NCBI GenBank assembly: GCA_039184865.1
Contig: JBCDAV010000011.1
Location: forward strand, 103,214 to 167,213
Direction of reading: 5' to 3'
From: Thermohalobaculum sp039184865
GTDB lineage: Bacteria > Pseudomonadota > Alphaproteobacteria > Rhodobacterales > Rhodobacteraceae
Length of the DNA: 64,000 bases
Part shown: positions 1 to 9,404 of the stretch, piece after piece
How the letters are laid out: every line of letters starts with the position of its first letter
How positions within the stretch are numbered: the first letter of the stretch is position 1
Translations under genes and position numbers: made by a program
Notes under the pieces: model-generated
Told to the model about the DNA's origin: nothing
Seen by the model: the letters and a program-made list of their open reading frames with translations, nothing else
Database searches by the model: none

Positions 1-2
1 CC

Positions 3-2429
3 GCGATGCGTGGCGTGAAGGCCGAGGGCGGATGGGCCGTCGTCTGTACGGAATACAACTCGATCCATCCGACATCCGACGACCTACCGCATGCGTCGGC
101 GTCCCTCTGGGATGATAGCGACATCCGGGCGAACCGCCTGATGACCGACGCGGTGCACGAGCATGGCGGTCTCGCCGGGGCCGAGCTCTGGTACTCCGGT
201 GCGCGCAGCCCGAACAACTTCACCCGTGAAGTGCCGATGGACGTTGTGAGCCTTCCGAACCTTGCCGGGCATCCGAGCCAGACGCGGGCGATGGACAAGA
301 CCGATATCCGCAATCTGCGGCGCTGGCACCGGAGGGCGGCACTCCGGGCGAAGGAGGCCGGGTTCGATCTTGTCTATGTCTACGCAACCCACGGCTACCT
401 GCTGGCGAACTTCCTCGATCCGACGATGAACACGCGCGGCGACGTATATGGTGGATCGCTGGAGAACCGCCTGCGCCTGACGCGGGAACTCATCGAGGAG
501 ACCAAGGACGCGATCGGCGACGGCATGGCCGTGGCCGTGCGGTTCAAAGCCGATGAGACGGCCGTCGCGGACGGTAAGCCCGAGCATGGCGAGCGCCGCG
601 AGATGCTGGAGCTGCTGGCAGAGCTGCCCGACCTCTGGGACATCAACATCGCCGACTACTCGTGGGAGATGGGGGCCTCGCGTTTCACCAAGGAGGGAGC
701 GCTCGAGCCTTACATGGCGTGGGTCAAGTCGGTCACATCGAAGCCGGTTGTCACTGTCGGTCGCTTCACCTCGCCCGACACGATGGCGAGCCAAATCCGG
801 CGCGGGATCGTCGATCTGATCGGGGCAGCACGACCGTCCATTGCCGACCCGTTCCTTCCGAAGAAGATCGAAGAAGGGCGCTACGAGGACATCCGTGAGT
901 GCATCGGCTGCAACGTATGCTATTCCGGCGACAGCCTCGGGGTGCCGATCCGCTGTACCCAGAATCCGACCATGGGCGAGGAGTGGCGCAAGGGCTGGCA
1001 CCCGGAACGCGCACCGGAACGGACCAGCGGCGGCAAGGTGCTGATCGTCGGGGCTGGTCCTGCGGGGCTGGAGGCCGCGCGTGCGCTCGGTCTGCGCGGA
1101 TATGACGTGATGCTGGCCGAGGCGATGCGGGAACTCGGGGGGCGGGTCGTGCGCGAAGCCTCGCTGCCCGGGCTCAGTGAATACATCCGGGTTCGTGACT
1201 ACCGGGCCCAGCAGCTTCAAAAAATGCCGAACGTCGAGGTGTATCTGGAGAGTGCGCTGACGGCGGACGACGTTTTTGGCGTCGAAGCAGATCACGTCTG
1301 CATCGCGACAGGGGCTAAATGGCGGGCGGAACGTTTCGACGGCAAGACTTATGTGCCGATTGGCGCGGGTGTCCTGACCGTGGACGACATCATCGAGGGC
1401 AGACTGCCCGAGGGTCCGACGGTCGTTTTTGACACGGACAATTATTACCTCGGGGGCTTGATCGCAGAGCGGGTCCGACAACACGGAGTGCCGGTGACCT
1501 ACGTCACCGAAAGCGACAGCGTCTCGGCCTGGGCGGGAAACACGGCGGAGCGTTGGCGGGTTCGTACCCGCCTCATGGAGATGGGCGTCGAGATCGTGAC
1601 CGCTCACGCGCTGACGGAGTTCGATGGAAGCGAAGCGAGACTTGCGTGCGCGTATACCGGTTCCGAGAGGATCCTGAACGTGACCGGCGCTGTTCTGGTG
1701 GGCCAGCGATTGCCACGAGACGAGTTGTATCGCGAGATTCTCGCGACCGTGGACGGGCAGGATTGGCGTCTGTCGTTCACCTTGAAACGGATCGGGGACG
1801 CAGAAGCGCCCGGCATCATCGCGCAGAATGTCTACGCGGGACACCGCTATGCGACCGAGCTTGAGGCAGCGATCGATATGGACCAGCCTTTAAAGCATGA
1901 CCGGATCGATGTCGGTGCCGTGCCGGTCTTACCGGACTTGGAGGCGCCTGCCGGAGCAACCGAAGCCTACCTGCCGACGCTGCTGCAATACTGGGAGGAG
2001 GAAGTCGCCGGAGAAGCCTTCTTCCGTGAACTCGCCGCGCGGGCATCCGAACCCGAGCACCGGGAGAAGCTCGTGTTGCTGGCCGAGGTGGAGCGACGCA
2101 CGGCCGAGATCACCCGGCCGTTGCTCGACAGATACGGGTTGGTACCGAGTTCGCTCGGAACCTTGCGCGCAGACGGCAAGCGCGATGCCGACGGTGTGCC
2201 GCAGGACTGGCCGACCCTCATCGGTTACATGGCGGACAAGTTCCCCGACTACATTGACGATTTTCGGCGGCTTGAGGCGCTGGCGCCGGTCGAGGACCGC
2301 TCGATTCTGAACCGAATGACACAGCACGAACTCGATGCGATCGAGTTTTTGGAGCGCGAGCGCCGGGGCGATCCGGACGCCACAGCGCCTCTGCTGCGGT
2401 TCCTCGGTGCGGCGGACGAGGCGGCTTGA
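3..2429 (+). CDS. trimethylamine/dimethylamine dehydrogenase-like flavoprotein with C-terminal extension (5' partial)
   Basis: Belongs to the FMN/4Fe-4S/FAD-type family of trimethylamine dehydrogenase and the N-demethylase DgcA, which oxidatively demethylate amines. The reading frame is open to the left edge, and the first residues (VKAEGGW) match an internal part of the family, so roughly 50-60 N-terminal residues lie outside the window. Visible landmarks are the OYE-type barrel (YGGSLENR, ARPSIADPF), a cluster motif CIGCNVC followed by Cys 11 residues later, and a GAGPAGLEAA dinucleotide fold. From about residue 650 the protein continues with some 155 mostly helical residues not present in the roughly 730-aa family members. 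Tryptophan and aspartate positions that I recall as important in trimethylamine dehydrogenase appear not to be kept, so the amine substrate is uncertain. Stops 1 base before the next gene. Confidence 0.85.
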   Translation, partial: AMRGVKAEGGWAVVCTEYNSIHPTSDDLPHASASLWDDSDIRANRLMTDAVHEHGGLAGAELWYSGARSPNNFTREVPMDVVSLPNLAGHPSQTRAMDKTDIRNLRRWHRRAALRAKEAGFDLVYVYATHGYLLANFLDPTMNTRGDVYGGSLENRLRLTRELIEETKDAIGDGMAVAVRFKADETAVADGKPEHGERREMLELLAELPDLWDINIADYSWEMGASRFTKEGALEPYMAWVKSVTSKPVVTVGRFTSPDTMASQIRRGIVDLIGAARPSIADPFLPKKIEEGRYEDIRECIGCNVCYSGDSLGVPIRCTQNPTMGEEWRKGWHPERAPERTSGGKVLIVGAGPAGLEAARALGLRGYDVMLAEAMRELGGRVVREASLPGLSEYIRVRDYRAQQLQKMPNVEVYLESALTADDVFGVEADHVCIATGAKWRAERFDGKTYVPIGAGVLTVDDIIEGRLPEGPTVVFDTDNYYLGGLIAERVRQHGVPVTYVTESDSVSAWAGNTAERWRVRTRLMEMGVEIVTAHALTEFDGSEARLACAYTGSERILNVTGAVLVGQRLPRDELYREILATVDGQDWRLSFTLKRIGDAEAPGIIAQNVYAGHRYATELEAAIDMDQPLKHDRIDVGAVPVLPDLEAPAGATEAYLPTLLQYWEEEVAGEAFFRELAARASEPEHREKLVLLAEVERRTAEITRPLLDRYGLVPSSLGTLRADGKRDADGVPQDWPTLIGYMADKFPDYIDDFRRLEALAPVEDRSILNRMTQHELDAIEFLERERRGDPDATAPLLRFLGAADEAA

Positions 2430-2430
2430 G

Positions 2431-3732
2431 ATGAGTGCAGTCATTGCCAATGAGCGATCGACGCTCGCCGACAGTCTCTGGACTGCAACGGCAAATCTGT
2501 CTCCCGACCGCCCTGCGCTCGCGGGCGCAGCCGAGGCAGATACGGTGATCATCGGAGCGGGCTTCACAGGGCTTTCGGCGGCCGTGCACCTGTCCGAAGC
2601 GGGGCAGTCGGTGATCGTGCTTGAGGCCGAAACGCCCGGCTGGGGTGCATCGGGCCGGAACGGCGGGCAGGTCAACCCGGCGCTGAAGCCCAACCCGGAC
2701 GATCTGGTTGCCAAGTTCGGCCCGGATCTCGGCCGCCGCATGGTCAATCGTTGGGGCGGTGGCGGGCAGTTGGTGTTCGACTTGATCGCGAAGCACGGTA
2801 TCTCCTGCGACGCGACGCAGGTCGGGTTTCTGCGCGTCGCCACATCCCAAAAGACCCTCGATCAGTTGCAGGAGATCGCGCGGCAATGGCGCGGCTATGG
2901 TGCGGACTACGATGATCTGGACGCGCATGCGACAGTTGGTCTTGTCGGATCGGACGCCTATCTGGGTGCGGTCATCGACCGGCGCGGCGGGAACATCCAT
3001 CCGCTGAATTTCGCGCTGGGCCTTGCCGATGCGGCGGAGAAAAACGGCGCTATCATCCACGGCAACAGCCGCGTGATCGACTTAGCCTCGGATGGCACGA
3101 CGGTGACTGTCCGAACAGCAACCGGCAACGTAAAGGCGCTCCGGGCACTTGTCTGCACAAATGCCTACACGGGCGATCTTGCGAAACCGCTGGGAAGGAC
3201 TGTCGTACCGGTGACGTCGGTTCAGGTGGCGACGGCACCGCTTTCCGACAACGTCGCGAGATCTATCCTGCCCGAGGGCCACGCACCGACCGATACGCGA
3301 CGGCTGATCTTTTACTTTCGCAAGACGGCCGATGGCCGGTTCGTTATGGGCGGGCGCGGCGCGTTGGGCGACGGCTCGATCCGGAAGCGCCAGCAAGCGC
3401 TGCGCGATGCCGCAGCAGAACTCTATCCGCAACTGGGCAATGCGGACTGGCAATACGCCTGGGGCGGCAATGTCGCGATGACCCGCGATCATCTGCCGAA
3501 CGTGCACCTGTTGGCGCCCAACGTGATCGCCGGGCTCGGCTTCAACGGGCGCGGTGTTGCCAATGCGACCGTGATGGGAACGATCCTCGCCGACTGGGCG
3601 ACCGGCACGCCCGCCGAGCATCTCGACTTCCCTGTCACCGACGCGCGGCCCATTCCGTTCCACGCGCTTCGAAACCTGGGAGTCGGCGCGACCGTCGCCG
3701 CCTTTCGCATGTTAGACCGGTTCCGCCTCTGA
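2431..3732 (+). CDS. FAD-dependent oxidoreductase, DAO/PuuB-OrdL type
   Basis: 433-aa flavoprotein of the D-amino-acid-oxidase fold, related to gamma-glutamylputrescine oxidase and other secondary-amine oxidases. A Rossmann motif (VIIGAGFTGLSAA) lies near residues 38-50 and is followed by the GWGASGRNGGQ segment typical of the PuuB/OrdL group; the C-terminal part has GLGFNGRGVA, the usual FAD-closing motif. ATG 2431 is chosen because it follows the stop of the upstream flavoprotein by one base and gives the normal N-terminus; an earlier in-frame start at 2335 would lie inside that gene. Co-transcription with the TMADH-like gene suggests joint oxidation of an amine. Ends 18 bases from the convergent cupin gene. 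Confidence 0.85.
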   Translation: MSAVIANERSTLADSLWTATANLSPDRPALAGAAEADTVIIGAGFTGLSAAVHLSEAGQSVIVLEAETPGWGASGRNGGQVNPALKPNPDDLVAKFGPDLGRRMVNRWGGGGQLVFDLIAKHGISCDATQVGFLRVATSQKTLDQLQEIARQWRGYGADYDDLDAHATVGLVGSDAYLGAVIDRRGGNIHPLNFALGLADAAEKNGAIIHGNSRVIDLASDGTTVTVRTATGNVKALRALVCTNAYTGDLAKPLGRTVVPVTSVQVATAPLSDNVARSILPEGHAPTDTRRLIFYFRKTADGRFVMGGRGALGDGSIRKRQQALRDAAAELYPQLGNADWQYAWGGNVAMTRDHLPNVHLLAPNVIAGLGFNGRGVANATVMGTILADWATGTPAEHLDFPVTDARPIPFHALRNLGVGATVAAFRMLDRFRL

Positions 3733-3750
3733 AGGCAGTTCGTCCGCCGT

Positions 3751-4485
3751 TCAGGGCCGGACGGTCGCGAAGTATTTCCGCACCGGACCATCCGATTCCC
3801 AGCTGCAGACCGTGCCCGCGGGAATGAAGAGGGAATCGCCCGCATTGAAGACGTGACTTCGCCCATCGGTCTCGGTGATCGTTACTGAGCCTTCGATGAT
3901 GTGGGCAAACTCGTGAACCGAGAACGGCTCAAGCTCGGTTCGGAAAGCGGTTGTTTCCCAGATGCCGGCCTCGATGTTACCGGTATCATTGCGATGGAGC
4001 ACCGACTCGTGCTGATGACCACCGCCGATCTGCTCCTCTGCCTCCACCAAGGTAATTGCCCCCGGTGCGGGTGAGACGACCGTAACGTCCTGCCCGGAGA
4101 CCTCGCCGTGCTCGCCTGCGTTGGACATCAGCAGGAACGCCTTGCGCAGGAAACCGGTCTGCTTCCAGCTTAGTGGCGCACCGTTTCGCACGGCGAAGGC
4201 CTCGCCCGTCTTCACCGGCGTCGCGCCGCCATCGCCATCCAGCATTTCAACGCGGCCTTCAAGAACGACCATGAATTCGTCACCGGGGTAGGGGCCGAAT
4301 GCTTCCTGCATGTCGGTCGTGGTCCACACACCGACGGCAAAAGTCTTCGCGTCATCCTCGTAGAAAACGTGGATGCGCTGTTCGTCAGGCGCCTGTTGGA
4401 AGTCGGCGGGGTTGATCTCCATCGGCTCCAGACCCGCGCCATCCGGCCCGTTGGGCAATAGCCTGATCACCTGTGATGCGGTCAT
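3751..4485 (-). CDS. bicupin (two cupin domains)
   Basis: 244-aa protein with two cupin half-barrels. The first is around residues 45-100 (PGDEFMVVLEGRVEM) and the second around 175-240 (SVHEFAHIIEGSVTITE, then AGDSLFIPAGTVCSW). The second resembles the DUF861/cupin_3 group often found as an accessory enzyme or binding protein in catabolic clusters. Metal ligands are not complete in the classical His-rich form in the first domain. ATG 4485 has GGAGA six bases upstream. It lies 222 bases downstream of the PhyH gene on the same strand and may be the last gene of the TRAP operon. The reaction is not predictable from sequence. Confidence 0.75.
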   Translation of the reverse strand: MTASQVIRLLPNGPDGAGLEPMEINPADFQQAPDEQRIHVFYEDDAKTFAVGVWTTTDMQEAFGPYPGDEFMVVLEGRVEMLDGDGGATPVKTGEAFAVRNGAPLSWKQTGFLRKAFLLMSNAGEHGEVSGQDVTVVSPAPGAITLVEAEEQIGGGHQHESVLHRNDTGNIEAGIWETTAFRTELEPFSVHEFAHIIEGSVTITETDGRSHVFNAGDSLFIPAGTVCSWESDGPVRKYFATVRP

Positions 4486-4707
4486 GGAGGTCTCCCCGAA
4501 CAGTCGATTTCCAGTGCGTTCGCGTTCGTATCATCACCGCGCGCAGATGCTGAGATTTCTTTCATCTCGCACTTGCAGAAGCGGGTGACCGAGTCTGTCG
4601 GAACCCGAGGTGCCTAATTCGCGCCGCCAGCACTCGCCATTCCGGATTTGGGTTTCCGTGCGGACAGGATTTGTGAGCGAGGCCAGATGCCTGCGTTTGC
4701 GCGAGCG

Positions 4708-5658
4708 CTACGCGCAGTAAGGGCTGGCGGCGTCCCAGCGGCCGTGCTGCGCGATGGGAGCAGAATGCGCGAGCCGGTGGCGCGCGGCCTCCCACATGTC
4801 CCGCCACGCGCGCCAGTCGCGCAGTTCGCGCGCCGGATCCTTGCGCGAGCGGGCAATGAATTCAGGAAAGTGACTGCGCCCGGTCGGCTGGCCGGTCACG
4901 TTGTAACGCAGATCGAACGACCAGCGGAAACCGTCGCTGCGGTTGGGCAGTGATGCGTGCGGTGTCAGCGGATGGAAGATCACGGCGCCGCCGGCCCTCA
5001 CCGGCGCCGGGGCCGCCTGGGTCTTCGGGATGAACGCGTCGGCGATGCCGACCTGCTTGCGGGCGCAATGCGGCAGCATCCTGTCGAACGCGCCGGAGGC
5101 GACCTGCAGGCAGCCGTTCTCGATGGTGGCATCGGTGATCGCGAGCCAGACGGTCACGAAATCCGTCTTATCCGCCTCTTCCAGCGTGACGCCCATGTCC
5201 TGATGCCAGTCGGTGGCGATCACGTGAGCCCGGCTTTCACCGGCTGCCACCGTGCGCTCGGGCGGCTTGATGCGGACGTGCTGGATCGGGTTCGACGTGA
5301 TCTCCGGCCCGATCAGTCGCTCGACCGCATCGAGAATACCGGGTGCCGTGACCATGTCGAAGACGGCCGGGCCGAAATGCATCGGCGTGTTGCCCGTGAT
5401 GTCCGCGTGCGGCAGGCTGATGTCGAAGGGCTGATACCAGTCGAAGCCACCCCGGATGCAGTGCTCGAGCCTGTCCCAGAACCCGGCATCGTCGGGCGGC
5501 TTTGGCACGAGGCCCGCTGCCTGCCAACGCGCGTAGAGCCCGTCCATGCGCGCGGCATACTCTGACCGTACCGCGGACAGGATCGGCGCTTCGATCAGGT
5601 CTTCGACGACCAGATATCCCTGGGACTTGAAAGTCGCGATATCCTCGGTCGTCAGCAT
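4708..5658 (-). CDS. phytanoyl-CoA dioxygenase (PhyH) family protein
   Basis: 316-aa member of the Fe(II)/2-oxoglutarate-dependent PhyH family, which hydroxylates small molecules; relatives include ectoine hydroxylase and the phosphonate hydroxylase PhnY. The facial triad is visible: His152-Gln-Asp154 (DWHQDMG) and distal His234 (LTPHAS), followed by Arg245/Arg251 (RWSFDLRY) suitable for 2-oxoglutarate binding. ATG 5658 is preceded by GGGAGG. It starts 10 bases after the TRAP large permease, so it is very probably in the same operon and acts on the imported compound. A short GC hairpin (about 4698-4716) overlaps the stop codon. Confidence 0.88.
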   Translation of the reverse strand: MLTTEDIATFKSQGYLVVEDLIEAPILSAVRSEYAARMDGLYARWQAAGLVPKPPDDAGFWDRLEHCIRGGFDWYQPFDISLPHADITGNTPMHFGPAVFDMVTAPGILDAVERLIGPEITSNPIQHVRIKPPERTVAAGESRAHVIATDWHQDMGVTLEEADKTDFVTVWLAITDATIENGCLQVASGAFDRMLPHCARKQVGIADAFIPKTQAAPAPVRAGGAVIFHPLTPHASLPNRSDGFRWSFDLRYNVTGQPTGRSHFPEFIARSRKDPARELRDWRAWRDMWEAARHRLAHSAPIAQHGRWDAASPYCA

Positions 5659-5668
5659 GTCCGCCTCC

Positions 5669-7312
5669 CTAGAGCAGCAGCGTGATGATGTTCGGCCAGA
5701 TCAGCAGGACGCTGAGCGCGAGCAGCTGGATGCAGATGAACGGCAGGAAGCCCTTGAAGATGTCCGTCAGCGAGATGTGCGCGGGAGCCACCGACTTCAG
5801 GTAGAACGCAGCCGGGCCAAAGGGCGGCGACAGGAAGCTGACCTGCATGTTCATGCAGAAGAGCACGCCGAACCAGACGGCGATGTACCGCGGCTCAAGC
5901 GTTCCGACGAAACCAATCTCCTCGATCGGCAGCGCGCGCACGATGGGCAGGAAGACCGGAATGATCAGCAAGACGATGCCGACCCAGTCCATGAAGGCCC
6001 CCATGAAGAGCAGGATCAGCATCATGGTCAGTAGCACGAGCATGGTCGGCATCTCGGACCCGACGATGAGCTGGGCGATGTAGTTCGGCCCGCCCGCCAG
6101 CGTATAGGCGCCGGAGAGCGCAGCGGCACCGACGGTGACCCAGATGATCGTTCCGGTCGAGCGCAGGGTGCGCATGATGCCGTCCCAGAGCAGTCCGACC
6201 GCGCCGACGCCGCGGGCCAGCGCGATGAGGAATACCGCGAGCGCCCCCATCCCGGCAGCTTCGGTGATGCCGGAGATCCCGCCGTAAATTGAACCGAGCA
6301 CCACGCCGATCACGGTGAACGGCGCCACCAGTCCCTTGCCGTGAGTCCAGCCCATGGCCGAGCGCTCTCGTCCGAAGACAAACAATGCAAGGACCGCGCC
6401 CAGCGCTGCCGAGCCAGCCAGCCACGGGAGATGGCGCGGCATGCCGAGGAAAATCTCGTCGACGTTCTCGTCCAGGATATTCTGGCCCGTGATCGTGAAG
6501 TATCCCGCGCGCAGAAACAGCAGGACCGAGACCGCCGCGAGCAGGATCGACAGAAACGCGGCAAACATCCCGAGTTTCTGGATGCCTGTCGGGTCTCCCG
6601 GTGCCGGGTCGGGAAGCGGCGCATCCTGCGGTCGCAACTGGGTGCGGATCACGATGTAAGTGATGATGAACATCGCCAGCATGAAGCCCGGCACGAAGGC
6701 AGCGGTGAACAGCGCCTTGATCGAGGTCTCGGTGATCAGCCCGAAGATGATCAGCACAATCGAGGGCGGGATCATCGTCCCGAGCGACCCGGATGCGCAG
6801 ATCGTTCCGATCGCGAGGTTCTGATTGTAGCCGAGCCTCAGCATCTGGGGCAGGGCGATCAGGCCGAGCAGCACGACCTCGCCGCCGATGATGCCGGACA
6901 TCGCCGCCATGATGACGGCCATGATCGAGGTGACGATCGCGATCCCACCACGGACTCGCGACAGCCAGAAATCCAGCGCGTCGTACATCTCCTTGGCGAC
7001 ACCTGAACGCTCGAGCAGTGCCGCCATGAAGATGAACAGGGGCACCGAGATCAGAACGTATTCGGTGAGCAGGTCGAATATCTTCTGGGTTAATATGTAA
7101 AGAGGCCCCGTGCCCGGTCGGCCGGTGAGGAGCCCCTCCCCGAAGCTCAGCGGGTCTGTGATCAGCGTCGGCTCGAACTTCATCACCATGACGACCAGAG
7201 CCAGGACCGCGGACGCGAAGCCAAGCGGCATACCGATCGCGAGGAGGAAAATCAGGCCCAGCACCAGCACGATCGAGATCGTGCCGACATCCTTCAGAAT
7301 TGCGGGATCCAT
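5669..7312 (-). CDS. dctM: TRAP transporter large permease (DctM)
   Basis: 547-aa polytopic membrane protein of the DctM family, the channel subunit of tripartite ATP-independent periplasmic transporters, which use an ion gradient. Many hydrophobic segments are visible, as is the conserved GSLGTMIPPSIVLIIFG segment. It is about 100 residues longer than the usual 425-aa DctM, with an extra soluble/hydrophobic stretch in the middle (around FTITGQNILDENVDEIFLG), as in the long DctM subgroup. Its start overlaps the stop of dctQ by one base, showing translational coupling. Confidence 0.93.
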   Translation of the reverse strand: MDPAILKDVGTISIVLVLGLIFLLAIGMPLGFASAVLALVVMVMKFEPTLITDPLSFGEGLLTGRPGTGPLYILTQKIFDLLTEYVLISVPLFIFMAALLERSGVAKEMYDALDFWLSRVRGGIAIVTSIMAVIMAAMSGIIGGEVVLLGLIALPQMLRLGYNQNLAIGTICASGSLGTMIPPSIVLIIFGLITETSIKALFTAAFVPGFMLAMFIITYIVIRTQLRPQDAPLPDPAPGDPTGIQKLGMFAAFLSILLAAVSVLLFLRAGYFTITGQNILDENVDEIFLGMPRHLPWLAGSAALGAVLALFVFGRERSAMGWTHGKGLVAPFTVIGVVLGSIYGGISGITEAAGMGALAVFLIALARGVGAVGLLWDGIMRTLRSTGTIIWVTVGAAALSGAYTLAGGPNYIAQLIVGSEMPTMLVLLTMMLILLFMGAFMDWVGIVLLIIPVFLPIVRALPIEEIGFVGTLEPRYIAVWFGVLFCMNMQVSFLSPPFGPAAFYLKSVAPAHISLTDIFKGFLPFICIQLLALSVLLIWPNIITLLL

Positions 7313-8160
7313 CAGTCGGCCCCCACGCTCTTCTTGATCGCGGCGAGTTCTTCCTCGTCGATCTCATCCGCCGTCGAGTGCGTCTCGGGCTCCATGTTCC
7401 AGTCGCTGATCACGTTGACTATGGCCTGCATGGCAACGAGCGTGACGATGATCAGGATTGCGGGCTGCACGGTTGCAGGGATCGGCGGGTCGAACGCCGT
7501 GCCGAACATCTCCCACTTGTAGAACTTGGTGTAGAACACCTGCTTGTAGCTGCCGAAGACGAGAAAGAAGGCAAACACTGCCAACAGGGCCGCAGACGTG
7601 ACATCGCAGGCCCTTTGAGCCCAGCGGGGCAGGACGTCATAGAGCAGGAAGATCCGGATGTGGCAGCGCTGCTGCATGGCATAGAAGCCCGAGCACAGAA
7701 ACACGAATCCACCCATCCACAGCGTCAGTTCGTTGGCCCAGAGGGTCGGTGCCTCGAGCGCGTAGCGCAGGAAAACCTCGTAGAGCATCACGGCGGTCAT
7801 GGACAGGATCAGGATCATCGCGCAGCGCCCGATGAAGAGCGCCACCCGATCGATCGGGCGCCACTGCTGGAATTCCATCGTGTAGATCTTCAGGTTGAGC
7901 ATGCCGACGACGAAGAAGACCGGGATCGAGACGAGTGCCAGCCAGTCCAGCGGATCGGCGAAGCCGCCGAACAGCCCGCCCATTTCGGGTGTCACGTCCT
8001 TGCGCAGGTGAAGCGCCGACATCTGGTCGACAAGGCCCTGGTTGTCGGGCGGAATGAAGTCCAGGATGTAGGCGGGCGTATGCCAGATCGCCCAGCCCAT
8101 GCAGATCAGAAAGAGGGCCGGTACAAGCCACTCCCAGAGCCCGCCGGCTTTCTCGTCCAC
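7312..8160 (-). CDS. dctQ: TRAP transporter small permease (DctQ), long form
   Basis: 282-aa membrane protein of the DctQ family. The four-helix DctQ core spans about residues 100-260 (RYALEAPTLWANELTLWMGG is the characteristic segment). An N-terminal helix (LWEWLVPALFLICMGWAIW) and roughly 90 extra residues make it longer than the common 160-200 aa. The C-terminus is acidic and cytoplasmic. It is followed without a gap by dctM and preceded by a strong hairpin separating it from the binding-protein gene, a usual way to make more binding protein than permease. Confidence 0.9.
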   Translation of the reverse strand: MDEKAGGLWEWLVPALFLICMGWAIWHTPAYILDFIPPDNQGLVDQMSALHLRKDVTPEMGGLFGGFADPLDWLALVSIPVFFVVGMLNLKIYTMEFQQWRPIDRVALFIGRCAMILILSMTAVMLYEVFLRYALEAPTLWANELTLWMGGFVFLCSGFYAMQQRCHIRIFLLYDVLPRWAQRACDVTSAALLAVFAFFLVFGSYKQVFYTKFYKWEMFGTAFDPPIPATVQPAILIIVTLVAMQAIVNVISDWNMEPETHSTADEIDEEELAAIKKSVGAD

Positions 8161-8244
8161 GTCGCGCCTCCCCCTGCCACGGTTCTCACATTGCTCGGGC
8201 TGTCGTCTGACCCATGCGTTTGGGGTCTTTGCGCGCCACCCGAT

Positions 8245-8276
8245 AAAAGAACGGCGGGGCCATGACAGCCCCGCCG
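8245..8276 (-). terminator. intrinsic terminator/processing hairpin between dctP and dctQ
   Basis: On the minus strand CGGCGGGGC pairs perfectly with GCCCCGCCG around a 7-base loop and is followed by a T-rich stretch (TTCTTTTA). It lies 25 bases after the dctP stop, so it probably ends part of the transcripts there and lets the rest continue into dctQM. Confidence 0.8.
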
Positions 8277-8301
8277 CGTCATCCCGAAGAATCGATGCGG
8301 C

Positions 8302-9318
8302 CTACTGGGTCATCGCGCCGATGCCGACGAGGAAGTCGACATGGCTCTTCAGCATCGCTTTCGCTTCCGGCGTGGTCGCGAACTCGGTCCAGCCTGCCTT
8401 CACGGCTTCGCGGAACTTGCCCAGCTCTTCCGGCGACCACTCGTAGAGGTTCACGCCCTTGTCGCGCAGTTCGACGGCGTTCTGGGCGTTCTTGACCTCG
8501 TTGATCGAAGCGTTGTGCATGGCGAGCGAGTCCATCGCAACGATCATGATCCGCTTGTGATGCTCGGGCATCGCGTCCCAGACGTCCTTGCGGCAGGCGA
8601 GGTGATCCGCCGGCATCGAGTGGAAGCCCGGGTAGTTCGTGTGCTTGGCGATGTCATAGAGCCCGAGACCGATATTGTTGGTCAGGTTGGCCGCGTCGGC
8701 ACCGTCGATGATGCCGGTCTCGAGAGCCGTGAAGATCTCGTTGAAATCCATCACGATCGGCGAGGCGCCGAGGTTCTTGAACACCAGGGTCGCCATGCCC
8801 GGAGGCGAGCGGAACTTCCAGTCCTTGAAGTCGGCGACGCCGCGGATCGGACGGGTCGAACTAAGCGACTCGGGGCCCGGAATCCACCAGCCGACGAACT
8901 CCATGTTGTGATCGTTGTAGAGCTCGTTGACCGCGTCGCGCCCGCCACCGTGCAGCAGCCACGCCATCTGCTGATAGGGATTAGAGTACCCGCCCATCAG
9001 ATCGCCGGTGAACTGGAAGGCCGGGTTCTTGCCGGTCTGGTAGGCGCCGCCGGTCATGTCGCAGTCGAGGATGCCGGTCGCGGCAGCGTCGAAGGTCTCG
9101 GCTGATTTCACGACAGACGAGGCATAGAACATCTCGACGGTGATCTCGCCATTGGACATCGTCTGGATGTCGTCAATGTACTTAGCTGCCATCTGCCCCG
9201 ACAGTGTCTCGGGCGAGAAGTGCGTCTGGATGCGCAGTGTCGTGGATTGTGCCAATGCGCTGCCCGCGGTGATCGCAAGTGCGCCAGCCGCCGCAGCGGC
9301 AAGCTTCAAAGCCTTCAT
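8302..9318 (-). CDS. dctP: TRAP transporter substrate-binding protein (DctP)
   Basis: 338-aa periplasmic binding protein. ATG 9318 is chosen because GGGAGGA precedes it and it gives a clean signal peptide with a likely cleavage after Ala23 (ALA|Q); a longer frame to 9390 has no such features. The mature part has DctP family segments: RIQTHFSPET at the start, GVADFKDWKFRSPPG with the conserved Arg that binds a substrate carboxylate, and ETGIIDGADAAN. The ligand is therefore likely a carboxylate. First gene of the minus-strand operon, divergent from the GntR regulator. Confidence 0.93.
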   Translation of the reverse strand: MKALKLAAAAAGALAITAGSALAQSTTLRIQTHFSPETLSGQMAAKYIDDIQTMSNGEITVEMFYASSVVKSAETFDAAATGILDCDMTGGAYQTGKNPAFQFTGDLMGGYSNPYQQMAWLLHGGGRDAVNELYNDHNMEFVGWWIPGPESLSSTRPIRGVADFKDWKFRSPPGMATLVFKNLGASPIVMDFNEIFTALETGIIDGADAANLTNNIGLGLYDIAKHTNYPGFHSMPADHLACRKDVWDAMPEHHKRIMIVAMDSLAMHNASINEVKNAQNAVELRDKGVNLYEWSPEELGKFREAVKAGWTEFATTPEAKAMLKSHVDFLVGIGAMTQ

Positions 9319-9404
9319 GATAGTCCTCCCAAAAAGGTTCCGCTGTCCCGCCCGTTTCCCCGGCGTGTGACACCGGCGAAACCCTAGCAACGGTACTCAT
9401 CGCC

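Noticed and set aside
84..1844. 586-codon minus-strand ORF across the TMADH-like gene
   Set aside because: Shadow of a clear flavoprotein gene in GC-rich DNA, no family features.
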